NCBI GenBank assembly: GCA_003255065.1
Contig: QAOA01002181.1
Span: 114,810 to 178,809 of the forward strand
Length of the DNA stretch: 64,000 bases
Reading direction: 5' to 3'
From: Cercis canadensis
Taxonomy: Eukaryota; Streptophyta; Magnoliopsida; Fabales; Fabaceae
A model generated the notes under the pieces. It made no database searches. It worked only from the letters and a program-made list of their open reading frames with translations, and had not been told where the DNA came from. The position numbers and the translations under genes are program-made. Of the stretch, positions 1-12,233 are shown one piece after another (within the stretch, counting starts at the first letter, position 1; each line of letters opens with the position of its first letter).

Positions 1-548
1 GTCTAATGTTTTTCATAAAATAAAAAATTGAGTAATATATAAATAATTTATGTGCGTCTTCAATTTGAATTTAAATTTTTTTACCATGTGAATAAGTATA
101 AAAAAATATAAAAAAAAAATTGAATTGTGGTGATATTATCCCATGAGATGCTTATCAATACCTACCTTGGGTAGGTAGAGTTAATTCTCTCATTATTCAT
201 GTGTCAAATATGGTATATTCTAATCTTACAGTTATATATTACCATCAATAATAGTGTTCAAACATACCATAAACTAAACGATTATTTATTCGATTAACTA
301 TTTGGTAAGGACGCGTGGCAACTTTGATGCCTTTGAGTTGTCATGTCCTACTTTTTGTTTATAAGGGGATGAACCGAACCAATGCCGCTGGTCCTTCCAT
401 TGCCCTCGTGATTCCAACGTCACGTCATTTTAAAGCAATTTTTATACGTAGCTAGAACAAAGACAAACTCACATCTCTCCGAATCTGGAAAAACACGTGA
501 TGAAGAAAGCAAAAGCGAAAGAATGGGAACTCTCTTCCACCGGCCTCG
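1..548. other. gene-free AT-rich flank
   Basis: I see no coding region here. The last 180 bases, just before the LINE fragment, are less AT-rich than the rest and could belong to the 5' part of that element, but nothing proves it. Confidence 0.4.
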
Positions 549-1085
549 GTGGAGGAGGAAGATCTGATTGCACGGTCATGCAAAAAAGTGAAAGAGACAG
601 GGAACCTCGAGTCAGCGCCCATCATGGTCTGTGAGAAGAAGGGTGAAGGGGAGTCGACCTTAGACAACGTGGAAGGCATAGAGGCGGAGTCCCCCATGGT
701 AGCTATGGACGGGGAAGGTCTGAATGAGGATAATGGTGATGGAGCCTATACCCAGAGAGTAGAACCCATGGCGGGCAAGGGGCAAGGGAGCTACAAGGAA
801 TGTCTAATGGGCATGAAACCTTCTCAAGGGAAGGTAGAAAACCCATGGAAACATGCTAGTCTAGATGAGGAGATGACTTTCGAGGATGATGAAGTGTCCC
901 CTGTGCTGGAAGATGAGTCCGCTTTTAACCCATGCCCCTCAGTAGAAGTGACGATGGAAGAACATGAAGAATATTGTAAGCCATGGCGACAATCCCTAAT
1001 AGTCAGGCTGCTCGGAAAAAGATTAGGATTGAGAGCCATGACTAATAGGTTACAAAAGATGTGGGAGCGGGACGGATCAATCAGA
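549..1085 (+). pseudogene. LINE ORF1 (gag-like, DUF4283) fragment
   Basis: The open frame of about 180 codons has no convincing ATG at its start, so the 5' end is arbitrary. It is acidic and low in complexity for about 140 residues. It then carries a block reading PWRQSLIVRLLGKRLG followed by NRLQKMW. That block is characteristic of the DUF4283 domain of plant LINE ORF1 proteins, which bind the element's RNA. The domain is cut off after about 40 residues by the single n at 1086, and the sequence beyond is unrelated AT-rich DNA. No zinc knuckle or reverse transcriptase is present in the window next to it. Family assignment rests on the motif; autonomous activity is excluded by the truncation. 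Confidence 0.7.
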
Positions 1086-1216
1086 NTCCCACTTAATTAG
1101 ATAGATTTTAGTGAGATTTATTTAGTAATTTTTAGAGTTATCCAATATACATACAATTTCTTATAAAATACATAAATGACACGATACAAAAAAGAATATT
1201 TCTTAGATACTTTGTA

Positions 1217-1371
1217 GTATGTCATATTACATAAGAATAGCTAATGTGTAAATGACATGTATACAAGTCAATTATTTTTAAGTTTGTTTGAGAAAATAAA
1301 ATAAATTATATTTATATATAATAAAATATAAAAATGACTTATGCTTACCATGTCAATGTAATATGACATAC
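1217..1371. mobile_element. MITE-like element, copy 1
   Basis: The 155-bp segment is bounded by perfect 16-bp terminal inverted repeats, GTATGTCATATTACAT at 1217-1232 and its reverse complement at 1356-1371. The interior is AT-rich and non-coding. A diverged copy lies in reverse orientation at about 34843-35001, so this is a dispersed family. The superfamily and the target duplication were not determined. Confidence 0.6.
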
Positions 1372-2407
1372 TCATGTGATATCATAAAATCCATATATAG
1401 AAAAACATGTTAAAAAATTAAAATTTTGTCAAAAAAGAAAAGAATTTGACATTTTTCTTATATTTTGTGGTTCATACATTTTATAAAGAATTTTATATTT
1501 TAGGTGAGTCTTACTTAAACCCATCTAACTGGAAAGAAGGGTGGGCTAGCTCCCAAAATTGTTTTTGGTAGCTTAACAAGAGCCGTAAAATAGTCTTCCC
1601 CAAAAAGAATGATGTAGCAGTTGTTTCTTGCCTATGCATCCGGAAGAGAGAGAGCCAGGCTAACCAGAAACAAACAATTTTACCTGGAAGCAACTGAGGG
1701 AAGAAAAAAGTTAGCAAACAGTTTCATAAAATCCTATAATAAAATCACTTCCCTTTTACCAGATAAGCAACATATTTTTGGTTTCATTTAAGCAGGGAAA
1801 TAATCTATATGTTTTTCATTCTATTCTATTAATAATTGTCATATTGCTTCCGATTTTGCTCTATCTGTTTAATGCAAATGAATAAGGAGAAAATTGTAAA
1901 ACTTAAACTTTACATCTAATTTTATTGAAATGAGGGTGAGATCTTTGCGATAAATGTCAAATAGTATGGGATGCAATACAACTAATTAAAAGTAGCTGAC
2001 ATTATCACAAGTACTTTATATCATAAGTATAACAGAACATTTGAGAAAGGGAAAAGGAGCAAAAGGTTCTTGATATTTTTAACATGACATGGGATTTTGA
2101 GCTGAGTTTTAACATAAGATGGATTCATTTGCTCCGTAATTGATCAGGCCCCAAAAATTAAAGGCCCAACCAGTGTTGTAAAGTCTCTAAAGTTGGGTTT
2201 CCAATTCCAACGAGAGTGTGTTTCTGTTTATATCAAAATAAATCTGACATCCATACTTTGAACTCATGACAATGTGTAAAGTAATAGTTTAGAAATAATC
2301 ATCATGAAAATAATACCAAGGAAAAGGACATATATTCCAAAAAAGAATCCTAATAAAGCTTCCATATCCACTTCAAGGATTTCTAACTTAATGATTTAAA
2401 AGCACCT
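1372..2407. other. gene-free stretch downstream of the serpin
   Basis: No coding region is recognised. It would contain the 3' UTR of the minus-strand serpin gene next to 2408. Confidence 0.4.
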
Positions 2408-3252
2408 TCAAAAACCACAATCAGCAACAAGATCATCATGAACTAGAGGATTAAGCACAACTCCTGTAAAAAGAAGAACCCCAGAAACATCCTCTCTTGT
2501 TACATACATGAATGGATGTTTGGCAATGAAACTAGCACGTGATGGAGGAGGTTTTCTAGATTCTGTAACTGATGCTCCTACACGACACGTGAGCTCACTG
2601 GTAAGTATAGCCTCTACCCCTTTCTCATTTACTTCAATGACAGACTTCTGACCTATATCTGAGACTAACAGCTCCCGAGATTCGGGATAATCAACCATCC
2701 CTGTGAGTTCTCCTAATTGCATAAAGGGTAATGTCAATCCAAATTCTTTCATGACTTCTGATGCTCTGAACTCATATGAGAACTTCAATTTGGGGAACCG
2801 TATCTTATCAAGATTAAAACATTTGAGCCTATCATAATAATGAGAGACAGGCGTTCCAGAATTGTTACTGATCTTTTTAATAAGATCTTGTAGTCCATCT
2901 TTCTTATGTGGAAGGAAAAAGTACATGGAGAACTTCTTGTCATCTTCTTTTCCGTTGAAATATGGAAATCTCAAAAGTTTAAAATCTTCAAAAGAACCAT
3001 AATAACCCATGATCCCATTGCCAGACAAAAAAGGTGCTTTAACAGTTTCTCCATTGAGTAGATGAAATTTTCTTTGCCTGGTCTTTTCGGGGTTGAAAGT
3101 CCACTCCCAAGCTCCTTTGAAGAAGACTGTATTTGAAAGAACTAGTCCTGTGGTAGAATTGAAAGCCCCAGGAGAGATAGCATTTTGGAGGAGCCCTTCT
3201 GTGTCTTTCACAATCTTCCAGTTCAACTTCTCTTGTACTTGATCACTCTTAT

Positions 3253-4267
3253 TATAAAATAGGGAAAAGTCTAAAAAACTCCCCTGAACTATACTCTTAT
3301 TACACTTTACCCCTCATGCTTCAAAAACGTAAGAAAGATCTCATTCAACTACTAAAATGTGCATTTTACCCCCAAAACCCAGACAGACATCCAAAAATAG
3401 ACGGAAAGAATCACGTGCTTGGCACGTGGAGTGTTTAATCTGGGCCATAGTACAATTTATAAGGGTATAAATGAAAATAAATTTATTAAAATAGGTCAAA
3501 AAGTAATATTTAAAAAGTTTTGGGGTCAAATTATAATATTCAAAAATAATTATCTTCAACCTCCAGCGGGTACCCATTTCCAGAATTCAACCCGTTTTCA
3601 AATCTATTCGGGTCTTCTTCATATCTCTCTTATTTCTCAACTAAAATTTGCAAATCATATATCATTTTAACGCTTGTGAATTTTGCAACAACCTTATGCT
3701 ATTAGTTTTAAGATTGAAGCTCAAAATGAAGCACGAAAAGCTAAAGGCAGCAGCGGTACATGTCACTCAATCCGGCCAATCAAGAGTGAATTTCTCCAAA
3801 TTCTTTGAGGGGTTTTGTGCCAAATTCGTTTTCTAACACTACCCAAGCAATTTCTTTTTTCAAATGGTTCAATATTTCTCCAAATTCTTCAAGGGATTTC
3901 GAAATTCATTTTCTAACACTACCCAAGCAAGTTTTGAGGATATTAGCTATGGTTTTTTGAGTTTCTAGCTACGATTTCACTTTTTCTCTTATTCCTCTCT
4001 AATTAAGAATGAATTTCTCCAAATTTTTTGAAGGATTTTGGAGTTCCTAGCTATGGTTTTCTGGCTTTCTGGTTTTCTGAGTTTTGAGATTTCACGTGCA
4101 TGGTACGTGATTCTTTCCGTCCATTAATGGACGTCCGTCTGGGTCTTGGGGGTAAAACGCACATTTTAGTAGTTGAAGGAGGTCTTTCTTACGTTTTTGA
4201 AGCATGAGGGGTAAAGTGCAATAAAAATATAGTTCAGAGGGTTTTTTAGACTTTTTCCTATAAAATA
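3253..4267. mobile_element. non-autonomous Mutator-like element (MULE) with 9-bp TSD
   Basis: The element spans 3262-4258 (997 bp) and is flanked by a perfect 9-bp direct repeat TATAAAATA at 3253-3261 and 4259-4267. Its ends are long terminal inverted repeats of about 165 bp (roughly 3262-3430 and 4090-4258), beginning GGGAAAAGTCTAAAAAAC on the left and nearly identical in reverse complement on the right. A 9-bp target duplication with long inverted repeats is the Mutator signature. The interior encodes no transposase. It holds imperfect internal repeats around a motif TTTCTCCAAATTCTT (near 3789, 3874 and 4013), some followed by CTAACACTACCCAAGCAA. It lies in the serpin intron, 5 bp upstream (in gene sense) of the acceptor AG. 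Confidence 0.88.
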
Positions 4268-4743
4268 TGATATGTTAAATACTATGACATAATACAATAA
4301 ATAACAAATACATATGTAATTTATGGTCTTCAGTGCATACAATGTAAAATCACAGCAAAAGTATAATAGAAAAAGAAATTCATAACACAAAATTACATTG
4401 AAATGGTATGGATTAAACCATAGAAGAAAACTAAATAGGAAAAGCTTTATTGAAATTTAGGCGATGTACTGCAATTTAGCAAATCAAATGGTAATTACCC
4501 TATTATGATTCTCAAACATAATTTTTACATATGATAATATTAAGGTTGGACTTGATATAATTGTAATGAACTAATCTGTGCTCATGTATAGACTACAGAT
4601 CAAAATAAGGCTTGTAGAGAACCAAGAAAGCAATACGACGTAGCAGCATTGGGACTGTGACTATGAATAAAAGAAAGAGAAACCCTAGACTGATAGTTTG
4701 CGTCATACAGAAACTCGCTCATTTAAGTTTTAATAGACGCTTT

Positions 4744-5068
4744 AGGCTATGTTCAGGAGCTTTGAAGGGGAGGGGAAGAAGAGGAAATAAGGGGTTTAAT
4801 CCCATCCATTTTCTTGTTTCGGAATTTGTCCAAAAAGTAGAAGGAAAAGTGTGGGTTTGAAGCTAACCCCCAAACCCTTCCAAAGCTTATTTTTCTAGTT
4901 CCATTGAGGGGGTTTTGGAAGGAATGCTTGCCCTCCCTCCTTTCCCTTACTCATCCAAACAAGGGAGAAGAAAATACTCCTTAATCCCCTATTTCCTTTT
5001 CCTTCTCTTTTCTCCTGTGTCCATTCCTTTCCTTCCCTTATCAACTCCCAATACTCAAATATAGCCCT
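4744..5068. mobile_element. possible MITE in serpin intron
   Basis: The ends look inversely related: AGGCTATGTTCAGGAG on the left, and on the right a sequence whose reverse complement starts AGGGCTATATTTGAGTA. The interior is rich in purine runs on one side and pyrimidine runs on the other. No clear target duplication was found, so the call is weak. Confidence 0.35.
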
Positions 5069-5891
5069 AGTGTTCATATATCACTATTCTAAAAGGAAAG
5101 AAGAAACCAGGGAAATAAAAACTAGCAGTTGACCCATAAATAACTTCTAGTTTTTGTTATTTATTCTAGGCTATCTGTGGAATAAGTGCATTACATCGAT
5201 CCTTATCTCATTAGATCTAATCAATTGAATTGCATATTGCCTATAAATAGGACTATTGGAGGATAGACTATGATTTCAAGTAGAGAGATTAATATGGTTT
5301 CTTGGTAGTTTGTTACCTTCTTACGAACCCCATGGGGATGTTTCTTCTGGCGATTGTTATTATTTTCTTTGGCAACAGAATTGGAAGTGTCCCAGTTAAA
5401 AAATGAAAATTAAAGTATTCAAAGGAAGATATATAATTACTAAATACCTTGTTTGCGAAGTCAGCATAATTGAACTTTGCTTTATAAACCTTTTCGGCAG
5501 CATCTTGAAAGGAGGATTTTATAGTGAGTCTGCCATTGACCAAGACACGATTAACGCTTGACAACTTGGGACTTTGGTCTCTGTCGTTCAAGAGCTTATT
5601 ACCACGTGCTTTTCTTTTCCTGCTTTTTTCTTTCAGCCCCCTGGTTTGATCCATCATCATCACTGTATTTGGAATCAAATATTTTCATGATTCGTGACGT
5701 ATCCTGTTCAAGGGTGCTGAGATATTCTGATCCAAGAAACCCTAATAATTGCTTCAGAGTGCGTCCCTCTGATCCAGAAGCTAGTAGGCTTAGCAGAAGG
5801 TGCAGAAAAGATGGCGATATCACAATGTTTTTATGTATGCTTGCTTTAATGTTCTTAAGCATTTCTTAGCTATGCTGAAGCAGAAATCCAT

Positions 5892-8081
5892 TGTTGCAAC
5901 TCGGGATTTTGCGTACAAGGAGACAGTATGCCTTATTATATGTATTGGCTCTATTGGGCGGCGCCTTGCTCTCCACTCCCCAGATTCTTTTAGGTCAAAA
6001 GAAGTTGTTGATTGGGCCAAACCCACACAAAAAGCCAACGGACCTGAGATGAGATGATACAAAGTATGTAACATGACCCACGAGCAAAACAAAAAAATAT
6101 GTAACTTAGATGCTAGTCTCATTCTTGAGCCCTCCTGACTCAAATAGACACAAGCCAAACAAATTTTCAAGATATAATATAACTTAATTCAACGGATAAC
6201 TCTTTCACGAAACCATATTGTTCTAGCACCTTAAAAGAGGTTTTTATTTTTATTTTTATTTTTACCAGTAGGTAGTGAAGAGAATTTTTAGCTAGAGATG
6301 TGAAAAAATAGAGATTCGAACTTTGAACCTCAATCTTTATAAGGTATTTAGTATGGATATTTTTTGATTCCTTTATGTTCATGAATTCGTTTTGTTTGAT
6401 TATAATGAAATTCCTGCTTTTTGTCTCTGCCATTAGTCAGCTTTGTAAATATCTCTGTCCTCAATAACATTATACATTGAAATATATTGATTTCAGTTTT
6501 CTTTGAATGTTTAGATCCTAAAAGATGTTAATTATACCTCTGACTAGTTGCACATGCACATACATTACCAATTTTTTGGAAATATTGCAATTCCTTGTTT
6601 CTCTGGATGCCATAATCTCATTAAATATTTCCATTTTTTGGAATTTTTCTTACCTCGCTACCTTCATTGGAGGATTGTGATCTGATTTGGACTTGGCACG
6701 AAATGTGAATGGAATCAGAACCCCTTGTTAATTTTATAAGTTACTGTTTTTTTGAATTAACATGGTCTTTTTTTTTTTTCCCTTATACGTCACATGTTTT
6801 TCTTTGTCTGATCATGGAAAAAGAAAGACTCCAAGCCTTTTATCCTACTAAACCTAAATGATAATAGCATGGGATCAATTCACTTGAGCTTATGATTACT
6901 TGAATATTCCTTACGATGTACATAAGAGCTTCAACATCAATTCAATGTGGATATTAATGGATATGGATTAAAAAAAAACTCCTTTCCATGGACAAAAGTA
7001 CATTTTCGCATTCAAGTTTCAAGAGAGAAGTTTGATCAATGATTGAATTATAATATATTAATGAGGAAATTGAAGAGCGACACTTCCATGTAGGGTTGAA
7101 AATGAAGAGGCAATACCATACTGCTATACTTTAATAGTTTACTTAATTAAAAAAACAAAAAAGTAGTGTACTTAATTTTTTTTTAAAGAAAAAGAAACCC
7201 GATACTTGGATAGTTCCTTTTAACTTTGAAGATGCCTTTCACTGGGGAGACAAAACTACTCCAATTTTTGGTTTGGATGATGCCATTTAATTAAAAAAAC
7301 TTCAATGAAAAGTCGAAGGAAAATTTAACTGTAAAGGGATTTTATTGAGAAAGTTGAACCATCATCAGCCAAATTGAGAATATCTATATTAGTGAAGAAA
7401 GTTTTAATTTCAATTTTTCTTCGATAAATTCTTGGAAATGCAATTATCTTTAGACTCTGAATTTCACAGAAGTCGTAAACAGGCTATTAGCTAGGTTGTA
7501 CCTAATTCTATCCTTTTCAAGATCAATAATTTCCGTTTAGTTCATAAACTAAATAAGTATAATCATTTTATTTTGGGTTGGTGAAAGAGTAATTTGATTT
7601 ATATATAATATATAGTTTATTTTTTATTTTATTTTTTTTATTTTTTTTATATCCACTGAAGAATAGAAAAATTGATAACTCATCATCTTCCAAAATCTCA
7701 ACTTACTTGCCTCCGGTAGAATTTAAACTCAATACTTTTATGATGATCTACTAATACACATATATAGCACCGCTACTAGTCTAGATATCTCCCAAATAAG
7801 TTAAAGATCCCTAGTTCCAATCCCTATTTTTCTATATCCCAACTAAAATATCTAACTCTTATTTTTCTAATTACAAAAAAAAATAAAAATTAAAGGAATA
7901 ATGTTGTTTGGGTCTATTCACCTGCCAGAACTCCTCGCTTTCCACACACAAGACCAGCAGGAAGACAGCCCCAAAAATTGTCTCCATGACTTCCATTTCA
8001 CGACTACATTAATAGTCCAAATTGCCTCCTCGTTTGCATCCAAAACTTCATCTATTCATATTCAGAGCATAGAGAGCTTAA
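5892..8081. other. gene-free stretch upstream of serpin and F-box gene
   Basis: No coding region is recognised. The block at 7690-7790 resembles degraded tRNA-derived SINE sequence but is too weak to call. Confidence 0.35.
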
Positions 8082-8088
8082 TATAAAT
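8082..8088 (+). promoter_or_regulatory. candidate TATA box of F-box gene
   Basis: TATAAAT lies 107 bp upstream of the F-box ATG at 8189, in a pyrimidine-rich leader, at a plausible distance for a plant core promoter. Confidence 0.4.
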
Positions 8089-8188
8089 GCGGTCTCTTCC
8101 TCTCTGCACTGGTGAGATCCTTCATTGACAAGAACAAAATCCTTTCATTACCTCTCCCTTCTGTACGGTAAAGAAAAGGAAAGTGCTC

Positions 8189-9445
8189 ATGGGTGGGTGC
8201 TCCATAATTCTTAGCACACTGACACAAGAAATGATCACAGACATTCTCATTAGGCTTCCAGTGAAGTCCTTGACTCGATTTAGGTCTGTTTCCAAAGCCT
8301 GGTTCAACTTCTTGAAAACCCCAAAATTTATTGCACACCACCTTCACTTCTCCTCAAAGAAAAACCATCGTCTCATTCTTGATCGCTTTTACTGGAACAA
8401 CAAAGTTTGTGGTCAGAACTTATATTTGCTTTCAATCCAGAAGAAAATGCTCCAAAAATTTCCTATTCCAATGGTTAGTGAGTCAGACATGGGTGTGAAA
8501 ATAGTGGATTCTTGCAATGGTTTGGTTTGTGTTAGTCATTACTCATTAGACTCAGCATCTACAATTTCGGTATGGAACCCAGCTACAAGGCAAATCAGAC
8601 GGATTCCAGAACCAGAAAATAGTTTCTTACCTCACAAGTTTCCACCAAATTGCCTCCTAGGGTTTTGTTTTAATGCCGATCACAAGGATTACGAGGTTGT
8701 AAGAATTCATTGTTTTGAGGATGGAGACAGCATCGGTTGGGGCAATTCTATTACTAAAATTCATGTTATTCGAGTCGAAAAGTACTCACTAAGTACTGGA
8801 TCATGGAAAGAAGTCCAGTACTCTAACTTTAAAGCTGCATACCCTAAGTATGATCACCATGTGCCAGTGTATGGAGCACTATTTTGGATTGAGAATTGTG
8901 TCACCATTAATGAAATTTTGTTTTGGGTGGCAATGGAGGTGTGTGAGTGTTTTAATCTTGAATTGATTATTTCTTTCGATTCAAGCAGTGAAATGCTTAG
9001 AAAGATAGCAATGCCCCGTGATTTTAACAATTGCCCTGAAGTTCATAAGAAACTTGCAGTTTGTAATGAATCAATTGCTATGCTGATTTGTTCAGAAACT
9101 AAAAGTTTGGAATACTACATAGATTTTTGGGTTTTGGATCATCCTATATATAATGGTGTAGAGAGTTGGAGTAAGATACAATGTGTAGGATTCTTTCCAA
9201 GATTGGAACGTCCAATTGGGATATGGAAAAATGAACTTCTGATGGCAACAGGGGAAGTAATACACAGTGTTGGTGGTTTCAAGGCTTTGCTTCCAGCAGT
9301 TCTTGGAGCTGAATATTCATTTAACGTGTTCAATTATGAAGAAAGCTTGGTTCCTGTTTATGGTGTAAAAGTTCAAGAGGAAGACCAATCCAATGAGATT
9401 TATATACATCCTTTACATGATAAGCTTCTTTCTCTTCATGTTTAA
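8189..9445 (+). CDS. F-box/FBA protein
   Basis: The single-exon frame encodes 418 aa. The frame is open six bases further upstream but has no earlier ATG, so the start is ATG 8189. Residues about 11-50 form an F-box (LTQEMITDILIRLPVKSL then RSVSKAWFNFL), which binds SKP1 in SCF ubiquitin ligases. The rest is an F-box-associated (FBA type 1) substrate-binding region: CNGLVCVSH, VWNPATRQIRRIPEP, GFCFNADHKDYEVVRI, the KYSLSTGSWK motif and a C-terminal PIGIWKNELLMATGE block. Length and architecture match the CPR1/CPR30-type family. Four decayed relatives lie within 7 kb downstream, so this appears to be the surviving member of a tandem cluster. The target protein cannot be predicted. Confidence 0.9.
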   Translation: MGGCSIILSTLTQEMITDILIRLPVKSLTRFRSVSKAWFNFLKTPKFIAHHLHFSSKKNHRLILDRFYWNNKVCGQNLYLLSIQKKMLQKFPIPMVSESDMGVKIVDSCNGLVCVSHYSLDSASTISVWNPATRQIRRIPEPENSFLPHKFPPNCLLGFCFNADHKDYEVVRIHCFEDGDSIGWGNSITKIHVIRVEKYSLSTGSWKEVQYSNFKAAYPKYDHHVPVYGALFWIENCVTINEILFWVAMEVCECFNLELIISFDSSSEMLRKIAMPRDFNNCPEVHKKLAVCNESIAMLICSETKSLEYYIDFWVLDHPIYNGVESWSKIQCVGFFPRLERPIGIWKNELLMATGEVIHSVGGFKALLPAVLGAEYSFNVFNYEESLVPVYGVKVQEEDQSNEIYIHPLHDKLLSLHV

Positions 9446-10051
9446 GTTAAAATATTCTTTTTTCTCTCCATCTAAAGAGAAATTGAATATTTTAGCTCAG
9501 ACTCATCCTCTCTTTCTCTGTTCTCGCTGTGTGCATATTTTATTTGCCTCCAATCCTTCTTGATGGAAATTTCCCATTTTAAATGATGAACACTCAAAGA
9601 CATGGTAATAATAATAGATGCTGAGGACTTGAGGTAGATATGCTTTTGTTTGCTATTTGGTCAATGCTAGATATGCTTTGAATACCACCACCCCCGCGCC
9701 CCCCCCCCCNAACTTGAAAAGAAAAGGATTAATTTCAATATATTTGAATGCACACCCAGATTTTCCATTAATTTCTAGTTGCTGAAGAGTAATGTTATTT
9801 AGTAAGAGAAAAATTTGAGAATCTTACGAGAATTCAAGCATAGTTATTGAATGAAACAAAGTGATAAATACTAAATTGTTTGGTAGCCAGAATTTTGTTG
9901 TCAGAATTATTTGGACTTATAACCACCCTTAAATAAATATGTGGTCTCTATCACTTTGTTTCATCTAGCAACCACCTTGAATTTTGGTAAAATTTAGTAG
10001 ATTTTTGTTCTGGTTGATATGAGAGTCATGTGAACCAGGGATGGGTTCTTA
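9446..10051. other. spacer with poly-C gap
   Basis: The spacer holds a C-rich run that ends at the single n at 9710, an assembly join. The N-terminal half of the following F-box remnant is absent here. It may have been lost in evolution or at this join. Confidence 0.4.
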
Positions 10052-10472
10052 TTAAGGGTTGATTTGGGTAAGGAAACTTTGAGAAAGATGACAGTACCAA
10101 ACTTTCCTTCTGAAATTGATCAGAAACTTGAAGTCTATAAGGATTCACTTAGCCTGCTTTGTCATGCTATAACTGAGAAAGAAGAATATTTTGTTGATTT
10201 ATGGGTGATGGAGAACATGTCTGATGGTGGGGAGTGTTGGATTAAACTATACTCAGTAGGGCTCTTTAAAGATGTTGAATATCCGGTGGAGGTTTGGCGA
10301 AATGAAATTCTCACAGCAACAAGAAAAAATATGCAGAAAAGACGGCTTAATTGTTTCTTCACGGTTCTAATGGTAAGGACAAGAAGCAGATATCAGTACC
10401 TCATCAAAATCACCTTCGTTTTTGGATTCATGATGTATTTGATTATGTTGACAGCCTGGTTTCAGTTTAAGA
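10052..10472 (+). pseudogene. F-box/FBA C-terminal remnant
   Basis: The frame starting GKETLRKMTVPNF matches the C-terminal FBA region of the intact neighbour: KLEVYKDSLSLLC, YFVDLWVMEN, GECWIKLYSVGLF and YPVEVWRNEILTAT. After about 10320 the reading frame shifts. The family tail (ISVPHQNHLRFWIHDVFDYV then DSLVSV, with a stop near 10472) is found in another frame. No F-box domain precedes it. This is a 5'-truncated, frameshifted copy. Confidence 0.8.
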
Positions 10473-11135
10473 CTTCTAGTTCTATTTCAATGAGAGACAT
10501 TTATCACTGAAATAAGCTTTTAGCTGATAGATAATTAGATATAATGAGATGTGTGCGGTAAGCCCTATGTCCTTACTAGAAATTGATTGTGCAGAATTAT
10601 AGATTATGTGTTTGGAGAAAGTATCTTCCAGAAACACAAATTGACCGCAAACAACAGTTCAAATGATCACTTTTCTATGTTTAGCAACGATTTTGATGAT
10701 GCAGAAAGCATGGTTTCATTTTGATACAGAAATGAATGTTTGGACGAATCTCATTTCATTAATATGCTCAGAATCCATTTAAAATTCAAATGACAAAAAT
10801 GACTTGTACTTCTTCCTTCTACATCGGAAACTGTGGTTCTTTTATAATTTATTGTGATATCAACAGTGTGAGCTGTGGTTCAATGGGAGTAGTCGACATT
10901 AAATGTAGTTTTACACTTCAAGTTGGGTATCGTGCCAATGTTTCTTGAATGGTCACACATACTGACTTCCAACCAGCAATAACCACAAAGAGCCGAGCAC
11001 AGCGAGTACCACTAGGCTTGCAGTGGGATACATAATGTTCTATATATAAATTCCTAGATTTCCTTCTGAGTTTTCTTCCAGAGCCCTCACTTTGATCCCA
11101 GCAAGCAAACGAGAGAATCACAATAGAACCTACAA
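10473..11135. other. gene-free spacer in F-box cluster
   Basis: No coding sequence is recognised. Confidence 0.35.
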
Positions 11136-11230
11136 ATGGCTTCTTAGTCGTGTTGTCTTACCCTTCCCCAAGATGTGATCGGAGACATCCTCACTAGGCA
11201 GCCAGTGAAATCCATTACGACTTTATTGGG
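11136..11230 (+). pseudogene. F-box N-terminal remnant
   Basis: An ATG is followed after three codons by a stop. The same frame then reads LPQDVIGDILTRQPVKSIT, which is the first half of an F-box and is close to the one in the 13032 copy. Similarity ends about 30 codons in. It is too short to function. Confidence 0.7.
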
Positions 11231-12233
11231 CATAATGCAGGACTATATAAATTAGAGATGAAACCAAGGAAAGAAAGGCACTTAACATATGTGCTGTGGC
11301 GGTGAAACCACCCAAAATTTTTCAAACTGCCACCAAATTACACTTGGCTTAAATTATTTTTCAGCCGGCAGACCAACCACCATTAATTGAGTGATTAGCA
11401 GTTGTGATTTTCCGTAGTGTAAGTATAACATTGACGTATTACCTAGCTGCTCACTTTCTACTTTGCATATATACTACAAAGGAAAGTTTCACTGTTCAAT
11501 TTCCTCATCAATATAATATCACAATAATTTAATTAATTCTTTCTACCAAAAATTGTGAGATTTATTGCAGGATCAAAACTATGCTGAAACAACATATCGT
11601 TTTAGCTTGAATAGATAAAGATACATTTTCAGCTAATTACCATTAAATCTTGAATGGTGAATTTAAAACAATTTTTTTATCAATTAGTACATTCATAAGA
11701 CCCTGAGCTTTGAGGATTAGAGCAATGTTATATATACACATTTTAAAGCTATTTTTACATATGCACAAATGCGCCATTAAAAATTAGCAAGCAGCGTTAA
11801 CTGGACCACTTAATTTTTTTTTTTAATTTTTGTGTCCTATCTTAAGTATACACCTATCTTTTATAAAAAATTATCCACTCAATTGTTATACATGGCTCAT
11901 ACTTTAAAACTTAAAATTTTAATTTTATTTATGAATTTTCCACAGCACAGTAATGGTAAAAGGATTCCTTCATGGTGGAATGAGATTGTATAGGCCCTGC
12001 AATAATTAGCAAAAGCCTTTCTTGATATATCAAGAAGAAGTAATCTTTGTTTGGTTAATTTTGATTTATACTAGATTTTTTTTCCTTAAAATAGGATAAT
12101 TCTAATTAATGATATGAGAATCATTGAGCTGATCCAAAGCATCAACCTTGAAAACTGTGGGTATCTAAAGCAGAATGCAATAAAGACGTTCAAATCCAAC
12201 GAAAAAGAGGGGCATCTCAAAAAGAGAAAATTT
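11231..12233. other. gene-free AT-rich stretch
   Basis: Nothing coding is recognised. Confidence 0.35.

Larger units (their letters stand above)
2408..5891 (-). pseudogene. serpin, disrupted in exon 1
   Basis: This is a two-exon plant serpin (serine protease inhibitor fold). Exon 2 (3247-2408, 280 codons with stop) is intact and carries typical serpin blocks: TGLVLSNTVFFKGAW, FSMYFFLPHKKDGL, SVIEVNEKGVEA and the C-terminal GVLLFTGVVLNP. Exon 1 (5891-5448, donor AAG|GTATTT) contains NIVISPSFLHLLLSLLASGS and SSVNRVLVNGRLTIKSSF. To read from the likely start (MDFCFSIAKKCL, 5891) through to the donor, the frame must change twice, near 5825 and near 5600-5680. That suggests a pseudogene or local sequence errors. 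The reactive-loop hinge reads GVEAILTSELTC rather than the small-residue run GTEAAAA of inhibitory plant serpins, so protease inhibition is doubtful even if expressed. A transposon occupies the intron. Confidence 0.7.
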
